DNA of 64,000 nucleotides. Source: Cavenderia fasciculata (Eukaryota > Evosea > Eumycetozoa > Acytosteliales > Cavenderiaceae). Of the stretch, positions 23,075-34,930 are shown piece by piece. The stretch lies in contig NW_004457736.1 in NCBI RefSeq assembly GCF_000203815.1, positions 744,001 to 808,000 of the forward strand. The letters are read 5' to 3'. Position numbers and translations under genes: made by a program. The notes beneath the pieces were generated by a model that made no database searches, had not been told where the DNA came from, and saw nothing but the letters and a program-made list of their open reading frames with translations. Numbering within the stretch: position 1 is the first letter of the stretch; each line of letters starts with the position of its first letter.

Positions 23075-26000
23075 TTTAATTTAGAGATTGCATTTACATT
23101 TGAAGGATTAATTGATAATGTATGTTTGTTGATTGGTGGTATTGACGATTATGATTTTGTTAAAGTGTCTGCATCGTCGGGCACTATGCCATTAAATATG
23201 ACTCGATGGGAGATTATTGGTTTTGGAAGTTTGTCAGAGTCAGAGACAAACAATGTCGGAATGTATCTTAGACAGGATGACAATGTACTCAAGTTTGGTA
23301 GTTTTGGTGATGATGCAGCCGTGCCTTCCTATGTATTAGTCAGACCAGGTGACGCCTTGGACCGCATCAAACTGTCATTCTCTACTTTTACTCATTCCCA
23401 ATACGTATTTTACAGTTTGCTCGAGTGTAATAATCCTGTGATACCTACTACCACTGGTACCACCACCACTACCGGAGATATGTCAAGTACCACTGGAAGT
23501 AGCGATACTACTGGCGACATGTCGACTACAGGGAGGACTAGCGGGATCGAAACGTCAACAACTACCGGAGAAATGTCCTCTACGACCGGTGAACTAACTT
23601 CGACTACCGGAGATATGTCTACTACCTCTGGACAAACAATCACCTCATTTACCACTTACACTGGGGTTTCTAGTTCACAATCGACCCAAACAGTCGGTAT
23701 GAGCACTTCACCATCAACTGAGACGGTGACAGGTATCATTGGACAAACTGTAGCTGGTGTAACGACATCTCCATCAGGACAAACCGTTACTGGTATAATC
23801 GGTCAGGTCGCCTCAGGTGTTACCACTGCACCATCAACTCAAACTGTTACTGGTATAATCGGTCAAACTGTGGCTGGTGTGACAACCTATCCATCAACTG
23901 AGACGGTGACAGGTATTATTGGTCAAACTGTAGCTGGTGTTACAACCCAAACCATTACTGGGATTATTGGACAAGTATCGACAGTAGCAGGTGTTACCAC
24001 CTCACCATCAGGTCAGACAGTAACCGGTATCATTGGACAAACTGTAGCTGGTGTCACAACATCACCATCAGGAGAAACTGTCACTGGTATCATTGGTCAG
24101 TCTGTTGGTGGTGTAACAGGATCACCATCAACTCAAACTGTCACTGGTATTATTGGTCAGTCTGTTGGTGGTGTAACAGGATCACCATCAACTCAAACTG
24201 TCACTGGTATCATTGGTCAGTCTGTTGGTGGTGTAACAGGATCACCATCAACTCAAACTGTCACTGGTATTATTGGTGGAACTGTAGCTGGTGTAACAAC
24301 TCAAACAGCTGGAGTTATTGGACAGTCTGTCGGTGGTGTAACTATATCACCATCAGGAGAAACTGTCACTGGTATCATAGGTCAGTCTGTTGGTGGAGTA
24401 ACAACTCAAACAGCTGGTATCATTGGACAGTCTGTTGGTGGTGTAACAACTCAAACAGCTGGGGTTATTGGACAGTCTGTTGGTGGAGTAACAACTCAAA
24501 CAGCTGGGGTTATTGGACAATCTGTTGGTGGAGTAACAACTCAAACAGCTGGAGTTATTGGACAGTCTGTTGGTGGTGTTACAACTCAAACAGCTGGAGT
24601 TATTGGTCAGTCTGTTGGTGGTGTAACAACTCAAACAGCTGGTATCATAGGTCAGTCTGTTGGTGGTGTTACAACTCAAACAGCTGGAGTTATTGGTCAG
24701 TCTGTTGGTGGAGTAACTATATCACCATCAGGAGAAACTGTCACTGGTATCATAGGTCAGTCTGTTGGTGGAGTAACAACTCAAACAGCTGGTATCATTG
24801 GACAGTCTGTTGGTGGTGTAACAACTCAAACAGCTGGGGTTATTGGACAGTCTGTTGGTGGTGTAACAACTCAAACAGCTGGAGTTATTGGACAATCTGT
24901 TGGTGGAGTAACTATATCACCATCAGGAGAAACTGTCACTGGTATCATTGGACAGTCTGTTGGTGGTGTAACAACTCAAACAGCTGGTATCATAGGTCAG
25001 TCTGTTGGTGGTGTAACAACTCAAACAGCTGGAGTTATTGGACAATCTGTTGGTGGTGTAACTATATCACCATCAACTCAAACTGTCACTGGTATCATTG
25101 GACAGTCTGTTGGTGGTGTAACTATATCACCATCAGGACAGACAGTAACCGGTATTATTGGACAAACTGTAGCTGGTATCACAACATCACCATCAGGACA
25201 GACAGTAACCGGTATCATTGGTGGAACTGTAGCTGGTGTAACAACTCAAACAGCTGGAGTTATTGGACAATCTGTTGGTGGAGTAACTATATCACCATCA
25301 GGAGAAACTGTCACTGGTATCATTGGTCAGTCTGTTGGTGGTGTAACAACTCAAACAGCTGGTATCATTGGACAGTCTGTTGGTGGTGTAACAACTCAAA
25401 CAGCTGGTATCATTGGACAGTCTGTTGGTGGTGTAACAACTCAAACAGCTGGGGTTATTGGACAATCTGTTGGTGGTGTAACAACTCAAACAGCTGGTAT
25501 CATAGGTCAGTCTGTTGGTGGTGTTACAACTCAAACAGCTGGAGTTATTGGTCAGTCTGTTGGTGGAGTAACAACTCAAACAGCTGGAGTTATTGGTCAG
25601 TCTGTTGGTGGTGTTACAACTCAAACAGCTGGAGTTATTGGACAGTCTGTTGGTGGTGTAACAACATCACCATCAGGACAGACAGTAACCGGTATCATTG
25701 GTGGAACTGTAGCTGGAGTAACAACTCAAACAGCTGGAGTTATAGGTCAGTCTGTTGGTGGTGTAACTATATCACCATCAGGAGAAACTGTCACTGGTAT
25801 CATTGGACAGTCTGTTGGTGGTGTAACTATATCACCATCAGGACAGACAGTAACCGGTATCATTGGTGGAACTGTAGCTGGTGTTACTACATCACCATCA
25901 ACTCAAACTGTCACTGGTATCATTGGACAGTCTGTTGGTGGTGTAACAACATCACCATCAGGACAGACAGTAACCGGTATCATTGGTGGAACTGTAGCTG

Positions 26001-27673
26001 GTGTTACTACATCACCATCAACTCAAACTGTCACTGGTATCATTGGTGGAACTGTAGCTGGTGTAACTACATCGCCATCAACGCAAACAGTCACTGGTAT
26101 TATAGGCCAGTCTGTTGGTGGAGTAACAACTCAAACAGTTGGAGTTATTGGACAATCTGTTGGTGGTGTAACTATATCACCATCAGGAGAAACTGTCACT
26201 GGTATCATTGGACAGTCTGTTGGTGGTGTAACAGGATCACCATCAACTCAAACTGTCACTGGAGTTATAGGTGGAACTGTAGCTGGAGTAACAACTCAAA
26301 CAGCTGGAGTTATAGGTCAGTCTGTTGGTGGTGTTACTACATCACCATCAACTCAAACTGTCACTGGTATCATTGGTGGAACTGTAGCTGGAGTAACAAC
26401 TCAAACAGCTGGAGTTATAGGTCAGTCTGTTGGTGGTGTAACTATATCACCATCAGGACAGACAGTAACCGGTATCATTGGTGGAACTGTAGCTGGAGTA
26501 ACAACTCAAACAGCTGGGGTTATTGGACAGTCTGTTGGTGGTGTAACAACTCAAACAGCTGGAGTTATTGGACAATCTGTTGGTGGAGTAACTATATCAC
26601 CATCAGGACAGACAGTAACCGGTATTATTGGTGGAACTGTAGCTGGTGTAACAACTCAAACAGCTGGAGTTATTGGACAGTCTGTTGGTGGTGTAACTAT
26701 ATCACCATCAGGAGAAACTGTCACTGGTATCATAGGTCAGTCTGTTGGTGGAGTAACAACATCACCATCAGGACAGACAGTAACCGGTATCATTGGTGGA
26801 ACTGTAGCTGGAGTAACAACTCAAACAGCTGGAGTTATAGGTCAGTCTGTTGGTGGTGTAACTATATCACCATCAGGACAGACAGTAACCGGTATTATTG
26901 GTGGAACTGTAGCTGGAGTAACAACTCAAACAGCTGGGGTTATTGGACAGTCTGTTGGTGGAGTAACAACATCACCATCAGGACAGACAGTAACCGGTAT
27001 CATTGGTGGAACTGTAGCAGGTGTTACTACATCACCATCAACTCAAACTGTCACTGGTATTATTGGTGGAACTGTAGCTGGTGTAACTACATCGCCATCA
27101 ACGCAAACAGTCACTGGTATCATTGGTGGTGGTGGATCAGTCAGTGGCGTAGGAGTTACACAAAACTCTATCGGACAAAGTGTTTCTGGTGGCCAAGTGA
27201 CCACCTCTCAATCGATTGGATCATTCATTGGAGGCTCCGGGGTAGCCTCGGGTGGAGTACTGGCTGGATCATTAGGTCAAGTTACAACTGCCAACACTAT
27301 TGGCTCTTTTATCGGTGGTTTTGGAACCACAACACCAAAGACTACTACTAATTCACAATCATCGACAACGACGACGCAATCCATCACAGGTGGAACAACT
27401 CCTCCATCCCAATCGATTACAGGAATTATAGGTGGCACAGCTCCTCCACAATCTCAATCTATTACCGGTATTATTGGTGGAACAGCTCCTCCCCCCTCCC
27501 AATCGATTACAGGAATTATTGGTGGCACAGCTCCTCCACAATCTCAATCTATTACCGGTATTATTGGTGGAACAGCTCCTCCCCCCTCCCAATCCATCAC
27601 AGGAATTATTGGTGGCACAGCTCCTCCTCCTCCATCCCAATCGATTACCGGAATCATCAGAGGTTCATTTTAA
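22560..27673 (+). CDS. Giant secreted tandem-repeat protein
   Basis: Exons 22560-22971 and 23085-27673 (GTAAGC donor, TTTAG acceptor, phase 1) encode 1,666 residues. ATG 22560 begins a signal peptide (MKYSFLNSIFLVLSVVFLSLTVDVYA). A domain to about residue 250 contains a CTNC motif and several aromatic/Gly patches; I do not recognise it. Next is a mucin-like Thr/Ser stretch (STTGDMSSTTG repeats, 23440-23640). Most of the protein (about 23700-27130) is tandem units of two lengths: 15 residues (TQTAGVIGQSVGGVT) and 20 residues (SPSGQTVTGIIGQSVGGVT plus one), with GQSVGGV or GGTVAGV variants. The C-terminus has six PPPSQSITGIIGGTA units and ends RGSF, with no GPI or TM signal. The strand-Gly-strand pattern suggests a beta-solenoid or fibrous matrix or coat protein. 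Function unknown. Confidence 0.93.
23011..23071. repeat. (TTTA)n tetranucleotide run in an intron
   Basis: About fifteen TTTA units fill most of the single intron (22972-23084) of the repeat-protein gene, just before the acceptor. Confidence 0.9.
23690..27130 (+). repeat. Coding tandem repeat of 45- and 60-bp units
   Basis: Dozens of near-identical units alternate between 45 bp (TQTAG type) and 60 bp (SPSG/STQ type). Blocks of several units are repeated together almost without change, for example around 24350-24720 and 25310-25630. This shows recent homogenisation by unequal exchange or gene conversion. A second set of about 45-48 bp units lies at 27410-27660. Confidence 0.95.
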
Positions 27674-27819
27674 AACACTTAAACAAATATATTAAAGGCA
27701 TCAATACCACCCAATAGTTTTTTAATAATATGTAAATAATTTGGTTCAATAAAAACCTATATCTAATAAATAATATATTCTCGCATTTAAAAGTATCCAA
27801 TCCTTATTAAAGAAATAGG
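27674..27819. other. 3' flank of the repeat-protein gene
   Basis: AT-rich 3' UTR and spacer with AATAAA-like signals (for example near 27746 and 27766). Nothing else seen. Confidence 0.4.
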
Positions 27820-28200
27820 ATCATCTATTTTTTAAATCATCACCTACTATTTAACTAGTTAAAGCTTCTCCAATGGTTGAATGTTTCTTTTCGATCGAAT
27901 CTTCTACCTTGTCATCTTCAAATGTTGCTTCATGAATCATCAAATCTGAATCTCTTCCTGCATTGATGAATTGTTCACATGGTCTAGTATCTCCAGAGAA
28001 ACTATAAAAAAAAAAATAAATAAACATTAATATATTAATTTTTTCTTTTCTTTTCTTTTCCTTTCAAACCTTTACCATTTCAATGACAACACCTTTAGCA
28101 TCGGGATAATGATCTACTTATCCAAATATTGGTAGCATTGGGAAATGATATCATTTCATTCATAATAGGCAAATGATAAATGGTCGATTGGAATGATGGC
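27820..28200 (-). pseudogene. Partial DNA duplicate of the tRNase Z gene 3' end
   Basis: Nearly identical to the intact gene 2 kb away. 27858-28001 matches exon 4 (29949-30092) with about one change in the first 50 bp. 28002-28066 corresponds to the last intron. 28067-28200 matches the end of exon 3 (30194-30345) with a roughly 20-bp deletion and substitutions. 27820-27852 matches the gene's 3' flank (29698-29730), so about 220 bp of exon 4 including the stop are missing. Because an intron is retained, this is a DNA-level duplication rather than a retrocopy. It is not functional. Confidence 0.85.
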
Positions 28201-29127
28201 ACATTGAGTTGGGTTGATGAGGATGTTGCCAAGACTGGATACGAGATAATAGGTTGATCCAACTTGGAGTTGTGTTGGGTCTTGTACCCAGAGTACAGTA
28301 TAACGGGTTGGTATTTGAAAAAGTTTACGGACGCTGGTTTGATCGGGATAAGTAAAATTATATTCTATTTGATGTAATAGACATAAGATTCCCATTCTTC
28401 TTTCATCCATCTCGGCCATGCAGTCATCAATAAAATTGGGGACTGAACTCATCATTTCTGCCACCATATTATCAGAACTGTAATTTATGCAAACCCTAAT
28501 AAACATGAATATTTCTTGTGCCAATTCATTTCTAGCTGCTCCTAAAAAATGTTTCCAGAATCTTGAAAGAAGATTATTAGTAATCGATTGTGAAGTTTTT
28601 TTTTTTTGTAAATTTATAAATTTCAACATTGGACATCATATCTCCCAATACTTTTCCAGTTTGTTTGGTTGGGTGAAAAGAATTGATTAGTACCATGATC
28701 ATAAAGTCGGTGATTGTGGGTTTTTTTGATGTCGAGATAACCTGTGTAGGATATTTTTGTTAAACACCAGAATAGATTCAATTGAAACCAAAATAGATGT
28801 CTCACCGCCAGGCAAATCCATCGATCAAATTTGTTCCATAAATGAATCGGTCATACTATTACAAGTCGTGAATAAAATGGCAATCGTCATTAGATTATAT
28901 AAAGAGATAATTTTTACTTACCTTTTGGTTTTTGTATTCTTTAGCACCAAGTTGATCACATCGGATCTAATAGAGGGGTATCCAAGCTAACAACCCTAAT
29001 ATAGTCAACTTTTGGACTGAAAATGGTTGGTAATTTGAAACAAAACATCGTCCGGGTGTTCCTTGATAATGACTTCCAGATCCTTCAACATCATATTCAT
29101 ATCTGAGATTGTGGGATCTACATTCAT
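28201..29127 (-). pseudogene. Broken gene of unknown identity fused to the tRNase Z scrap
   Basis: Minus-strand coding-like pieces occur in order: a start at about 29127 (MNVDPTISDMNMMLKDL...) with helical character up to a stop near 29010; a piece ending at a GTAAGT-like donor (28921-28925); fragments at 28650-28900 with stops; and an open stretch at 28564-28205 (for example AARNELAQEIFMFIRVC, ERRMGILCLLHQIEYNF, VLWVQDPTQLQVGSTYYL). This last piece runs on into the tRNase Z fragment, ending IIPIDHLSFAY. Interruptions indicate a decayed gene. The helical pattern is HEAT-like; a PSMD5-type proteasome chaperone is one weak possibility. Confidence 0.45.
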
Positions 29128-29449
29128 TTTTGAATCTATAAAGTATTAAATTGTAATTAGATTAATAAATCACCAATATATATTTTGTTCTCTTTAAAAA
29201 CTTACATAAAGTTTTTAGATTAAATCCTAACACAGTAAAGTATTGGATTTATCTCATATCTTTTATCTATTCTCTTGTATTAATGTAAGAATTGTTATTG
29301 AATAATACATTCATACCAGCTACTAAATTTCTTTCTTTATTTAATTACTCAATTCTTTAAGCAAACTCAGAGTGACAGCTATGGAGATACAAAACTTATT
29401 ATGATCAAAGGTTGCACATAGATAGTATTTAATAATAATAATAATACAG

Positions 29450-29645
29450 TGAAGGAGTTAAACCAGTACAAGAGGAAGATTATTCATATCGTGGAGTAGA
29501 TTTAAAAGTTGTATGGAGCAAAGATACCCATGAGTTGGATAGTCTAATCGCAATCATAACAGACAACTTTGAAGATCTTGAAGAAGAGGTAGAGATAGAT
29601 CAAGATCAGAGCAAGCAAGAGATCAAGAACAATCAAGAGCAGTGA
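29450..29645 (+). pseudogene. Exon-like fragment, acidic C-terminus
   Basis: After a TACAG acceptor-like site, a plus-strand frame reads GVKPVQEEDYSYRGVDLKVV, then WSKDTHELDSLI, an acidic stretch and a Gln/Lys/Glu tail to a stop at 29643-29645. No matching upstream exon is found in phase, so it looks like the stranded last exon of a gene lost in this rearranged patch. Unrecognised. Confidence 0.3.
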
Positions 29646-29745
29646 TCAAGAGCAAGAAATACCTATGTGTCGACGATCCTTTTTAAACAAATAGGGATCA
29701 TCTATTTTTTAAATAGTCATCACCTACATTTTGAATAGTGGACCT

Positions 29746-32178
29746 TTATTTATTTTGTAATTCTTGTTGAAGTTCTTGTAATTCATTAAGATATTTCAAC
29801 AATGGGTATTGATAGGGAGAGATATTAAGGAAATCAAATGCCATACCAAAGTTTTCTCCAACAGCACTAGTATCAATCGATACGGATGTTTTAGTCTTTC
29901 CAGAGAAATGGGTGAGGATGGACCATTTGGCATTCATTCGTTTACCAACAGTTAAAGCTTCTCCAATGGTTGAATGTTTCTTTTCAATCGAATCTTCTAC
30001 CTTGTCATCTTCAAATGTTGCTTCATGAATCATCAAATCTGAATCTCTTCCTGCATTGATGAATTGTTCACATGGTCTAGTATCTCCAGAGAAACTTTAA
30101 AAAAAATAAAATAAATAAACATTATATTAATTCTTCTTTAAGCTGTATCCCAACTATTTTTCTTTTTTTTTTTTCTTTACCTTAATTTAAAACCATTTAC
30201 CAATTCAATAACAACACCTTTAGCATCGGGACAATGATCTACTTGAACATTTGATAATGATTTAATACCCAAATATTGGTAGTATTGAGAAATGATATCA
30301 TTTGATTCATCATAAGCAAATGATAAATGGTCGATTGGAATGATGGTATTTAAAGATGTAATCCAAAGTTGGAAATCTTTAGGACCAACGACAAGAACCT
30401 TTGGTAAATTATCGACCTTGCATTCCTTTGCCAACTTTTCTCTCTTTTCTAGAATAGAAGGAATACCCAAATGATGATCGGCGTGCATATGGGATACCCA
30501 AATTAAACGAAGATTGAACAAAATATCCTTGACTTGCTCACGACCATAGAATCTTGTGATTTGGGCCAACGTACCTTCACCACCATCCATAATCATAAAG
30601 CAATCCTTTTTAGTTTCAATTAGATGACCAGTGACGCCACGATTTTTTGTTGGCTTTGCAGCGCCAGTGCCAGTAAACAAAACTCTCGGATACACATTTG
30701 ATTGCTCGTCTCTTGTTTCCTCCAACTGTTGACAGAGAGCAAGAGTCTTTGTACGCAATTCAATTGCCTTTGGGTGTGCGTATAAAAAGTCGTAAAACTT
30801 GCTTTCAGCATCCTCTGCCAATCCTTCATGCATTTCAACCACTTCAACCTTTCCAACCGATTGAGCAGGCATGATGGTTCCTCGAGTCACCTTTTTGCAA
30901 ACGACTACATTGTCGTTTTGGACAGACACTGGCAACAAGGTTGGTTCATTGGTGACCCATTGTCCTGGGAACATGGTTGGGAAGAAATGAGAAAACTTGG
31001 TAATATCCTTTTCGGGAATATAATAGGATTGTGCCATTGGACAATTATCTCTGTTTGCAATAATGTGTTTGGTGGTATTACCAAACTTGTTCATAAATGC
31101 TTGATATTCTTCGTGTTGAATCACAGATGCTGGCGTTAAATGTACAACAATGTTGATTGGTTCAGTTTGATTGTTTTGATATTCAACAATAACAGATTGA
31201 TTAAATAAACTAACAAAATATTCAATTGATGGACATTTAACAATTAAGAATTTCTGTACAAATAAATAAATAAATAACTATTAATACTATTTTCTTTTTT
31301 CTTCTTATTTCTTTTTTGTTTCTTACGGAACCGGGAACTGTAGGATCAGAAACTTGATGAGGATGAACCAATTCATTTGTTTTGGGTGAGACAATTGATT
31401 CACCAGCAATTAACTTTTGAAACATGGCACCTCGAGGAATACCTAGGGCAACAGCCTTTTCGGGGTAGAATCTACCAGGTGAAGGTTTGGTCTTTCCAAG
31501 ATAACAAATGACAGAACTACGATCAGTTTCCACTGTTGATGGTTTGACAACGTGTTTATACAACACGTCCAATGGGGCACCTTCATTCATCATCTTTAAC
31601 CATTCCTCTGGATTGATAAAATTGTGATAGACACGTTTTTCAAATGCCTCTTGAATGGTAGGCCCACCATCATTTACCTGATCCTTTTTACTCCAAATCG
31701 GTATACTTGTAACATTCATCGATGAAGTACATTCTGGTAACTCCTCACAATTACGATCATTCATTTCAAATATATTTGTTTTCATTGATCTAAAATGTGT
31801 ATATAAATATTAAATTAATATTAAAAAAGATTCCTTACTCGAGGCTGTGGTGGTCCACAACACATACACATTAAAGAATTGTCTTGCATGATAAAAGATG
31901 TTATATAATCCTCTAGGTCCATATACATTGACATCTTTGACGGTATCGATACCAGCCAAAATGTAGAGAATGCCAAACAGGCCACCTATAGTGTCCCAAG
32001 AGAGATTAGTGATAAAGATGCCTCCAATTTTACTAAGTTTGATACTTGTTCTCTCTTTGATCACTCTTTGACAACCTTCAGGTGAATCGAAAAAGTATCT
32101 TTCCTTGTCAAAGAATGTATAGATTGATGGTGCATAATCGTCATTATCACCAGAGATATCTAAATATGATGTAGGCAT
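29746..32178 (-). CDS. elac2: tRNase Z, long form (ELAC2-type)
   Basis: Endonuclease that removes the 3' trailer from pre-tRNAs in nucleus and/or mitochondria. Exons 32178-31868, 31789-31327, 31253-30181 and 30094-29746 splice in frame to 731 residues, within the usual long-form range. The N-terminal half is the degenerate metallo-beta-lactamase domain. The C-terminal half has the active site: GAAKPTKNRG (substrate loop, normally PxKxRN), SHMHADHHLG (the HxHxDH zinc motif), YSGDTRPC, LMIHEATFED and the later HSTIGEA and THFSGKT motifs. The intron-1 donor was set at GTATGT (31867) because it gives QFFNV-SMKTNIFEMND; a GTAAGG further on would hit a stop. A partial duplicate of its 3' end lies 2 kb downstream. 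Confidence 0.97.
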
Positions 32179-32495
32179 GATTAAGTGGATGTTGTTGATT
32201 GCTACTAAACGTTATATAATGTACAAATAGAATAATAATAATACATATAAATATAAATAAATAATTATAATATAATATGAATCGATAATGAAATGAAATG
32301 AGATGATCGAAAATTGAAGAGTTTAAATATCTTTTTCAAAGTATGAAATACCATAGTTAGATGAATGACGAAAATAGTGAGAATTGTGAACTCCGATCGG
32401 AATTTCGATAAACAAGAATATGGTAATTAATTAATTCCTCTAATAATTATCATTATTATTATTATTATTACAAATATTATTCTTTTTTTTTTAAT
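32179..32495. other. Short spacer, tRNase Z promoter
   Basis: AT-rich DNA between the 5'-nucleotidase 3' end and the tRNase Z start, both on minus. It carries AAT/ATA runs and an ATT run near 32452-32470. Nothing else seen. Confidence 0.5.
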
Positions 32496-34738
32496 TTAAT
32501 TTAATTTAAATTCATGTGCAAGATAATTTCTTCTTGTATAAAATGTATAGTCGAGAGGATAGGTGATTAGATTTTCAATCTTGCTTGTATAGATATCGGC
32601 ATGGTTTTGAAGTGAGTGTGCCAACATGGTTGCATTGGTGTGAGTTCTAAATAGACTGCCAAATGATCCATTGAATGGTTCCTTTAATTGTAATCGTAAA
32701 GCATATCTTTTTTGTTTTAGTGATTCCAAAAATGCATCTTTTTTCTCGCCTGTGAAAAATTGACATCTTCTAATTGCCTCCTCAATCTAAATAACAAGTA
32801 AAAATGGTTAATGATTTGATATTCTTATTCTATTAATATTTGTTTGATATTATTAATTTGCTTACTTCTAAAAGTTGAGAAAGATTTTCTCTATATTTAG
32901 GAGAGTTTTGAATTTCAACTTCAGTCTCTAACTCTTTAATAATAACACCTGTTCTCCATCCTTCAATCATACTTGGTTCGACCAAATCAGCAAAAAGATG
33001 GTCACCAAAGTACATGACACTGCGACCACGCCATTTTGATAGATGGGTAAATTGACCCAACGATCCACCGACATACACCTTTCCAGGAAGGAATTCTTTG
33101 ATTTCACGCCAATCATATCGATCCGACTTTCTATCATACATTCTAAAATGTCTTCCTTTGCCAAAGAATGATGGTTTGTCGCATTGTGTAATAATGACAT
33201 CAAATAATTCAGTCCAATCGGTATATTGTCCTTGTAATTGATCATTTAATAAATATTTCATTCCACAATTTGCATAATAAAATGAATTATTTGTTAACAT
33301 GAATAACTAAAAAATAGAAAATAGAAAATAGAAAAGGTTAATAAATAAATAATAATAACAAAAAGGATAATTGTCTTTTTTTTGATCATTCTTGTTTGTT
33401 TTACCTTTTTACCAGCATTTTTTAATTTTAATAAATAATCACCAAGTAGAGGATGTTTGTTTAAATATAATGGTAGATCACTGATAATTGTATTATGTAG
33501 TGACCCACTCATATGAACCATTTTAACAGCCTTTATAATATCGTCATAGATAATTCTTGGTTCGAATTGGTAGTTATTGTCGATAAGGAATTGAGTGATA
33601 TCACTAATGAGACAAGACTCTGGTAAACAAAAGATATCAGCCATAATCTTTAAATATGTCTCACAATATGCTTTTCTTAATTGCATCGATCCATAAATCG
33701 TTACTATTTCCTCTTTTGTTAATGATCTTCTACCATAATAAATTGCTCCTGCCTAAATTAAATTAATATAATAAGTATCATATAAATATTATATATATAT
33801 ATATATATATCAATTGGGTTGGATTTGGTTTTAATATTATTATATGACATACTTGAATATTATTTAAAAAGTCTAGTTTCATTAATAGACCTGTACGCAT
33901 GTCATAGTGAAGACCACGAATAGCAAAGTTTTGATCATACTTTAATTTTAATAAATTGGCTGGGTATTTACATTCCTCTACCAAATACTTTAGTGACAAG
34001 TCATAAATTAAATGTTGAACTTGATCAGAGTAGTTGGCCTTTTAAAAATAATAATAATCATAAACAGAGGTTAGTATGGTGAATGTACTCTTGGATTAAT
34101 ATTATTATTATGAGTAAAGGATTAAATTTGACATACAAGTGTAAAATCGTAATCAAAGCCATATGCTTTAATCTCGCTTAACTTTAATTCACTGTTTATA
34201 AATACATCTTGTGAGTCCAATGTTGGTACATGACTTAGATCTATATGTCTTCTTGTCTTTTTTGAAAATAATTAGTTAACTTTATATATATATGTTATGA
34301 TTCATTATGATTGATTGATTGACATACATTATACATGTTGATAAGTTGATCCAATGATAGATTTAATACACTGTGATGAGTGCTAGTGTATTTGTTAGGA
34401 TCATGACTCTCACTTAGACTGGCAGCTGTTGCATTGGTGATGACACCAGCCTGAGGGATATAGTGAATGAATTGATTCTGTTGTACAACATCTTCAATCT
34501 TGGCCGATGTAGAAGATGATGGATAAGGTGATGTCGTTGCAGTTGTATTTGATGCATCTTTTGGTAATCTAAAGTAATGTTTGTTATCACTACCACCACT
34601 ACTACCACTACTACCACTGTCGTTGCTACTAGAAAATGGTCTAGTACCAAAACTAATACTAGTTGATTGTGGAATCACAAAGAGATTCTTAAAAGTTACA
34701 GTTATACCATTTCGACTGACAATATTCTTTAACATCAT
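32496..34738 (-). CDS. HAD-family 5'-nucleotidase domain protein (NT5DC type)
   Basis: Six exons (34738-34328, 34256-34137, 34038-33853, 33752-33405, 33306-32866, 32786-32496), all joined in phase 0, give 598 residues. HAD motif I is AYGFDYDFTLANY (split by intron 2 after FTL), motif II is LFMLTNNSF, and the late motif is MYFGDHLFADLV. This matches the cytosolic purine 5'-nucleotidase/NT5DC2-3 group. The first 45 or so residues lack acidic residues and contain Arg, Ser and hydrophobics (MMLKNIVSRNG..., SFGTRPFSSS), which suggests a mitochondrial presequence as in NT5DC proteins. Residues about 45-95 are Ser/Thr-rich. The biochemical substrate of the NT5DC branch is uncertain, so the enzyme name is by family. 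Confidence 0.93.
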
Positions 34739-34930
34739 TTAAATAGAAATGATAAATAGATAAATAGATATAGATATAGATAGATATATAATACAAAGTA
34801 AAATAAAAGATATATATACAAATAATATACAGATTACAGATAAGATAAGAAGATATTAAAATGAAATGAGACGTCCAAGATGAGGAAGATCTTCACAATG
34901 AACCAAAAAAAAATCAAATTCATTTATTTA

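Noticed and set aside
24353-25624. Minus-strand frames rich in Cys, Asn and Ser over the repeat gene
   Set aside because: These are the complementary strand of tandem repeats; their regularity only mirrors the plus-strand units.
23690-27130. CRISPR-like regular repeats
   Set aside because: The repeats are contiguous, in frame and translate to a repeat protein; there are no unique spacers, and the organism is a eukaryote.
31857-31870. GTAAGG donor after CCTCGA for the first tRNase Z intron
   Set aside because: It would give phase 1 and an immediate stop after splicing; the GTATGT site slightly upstream gives a continuous conserved protein.
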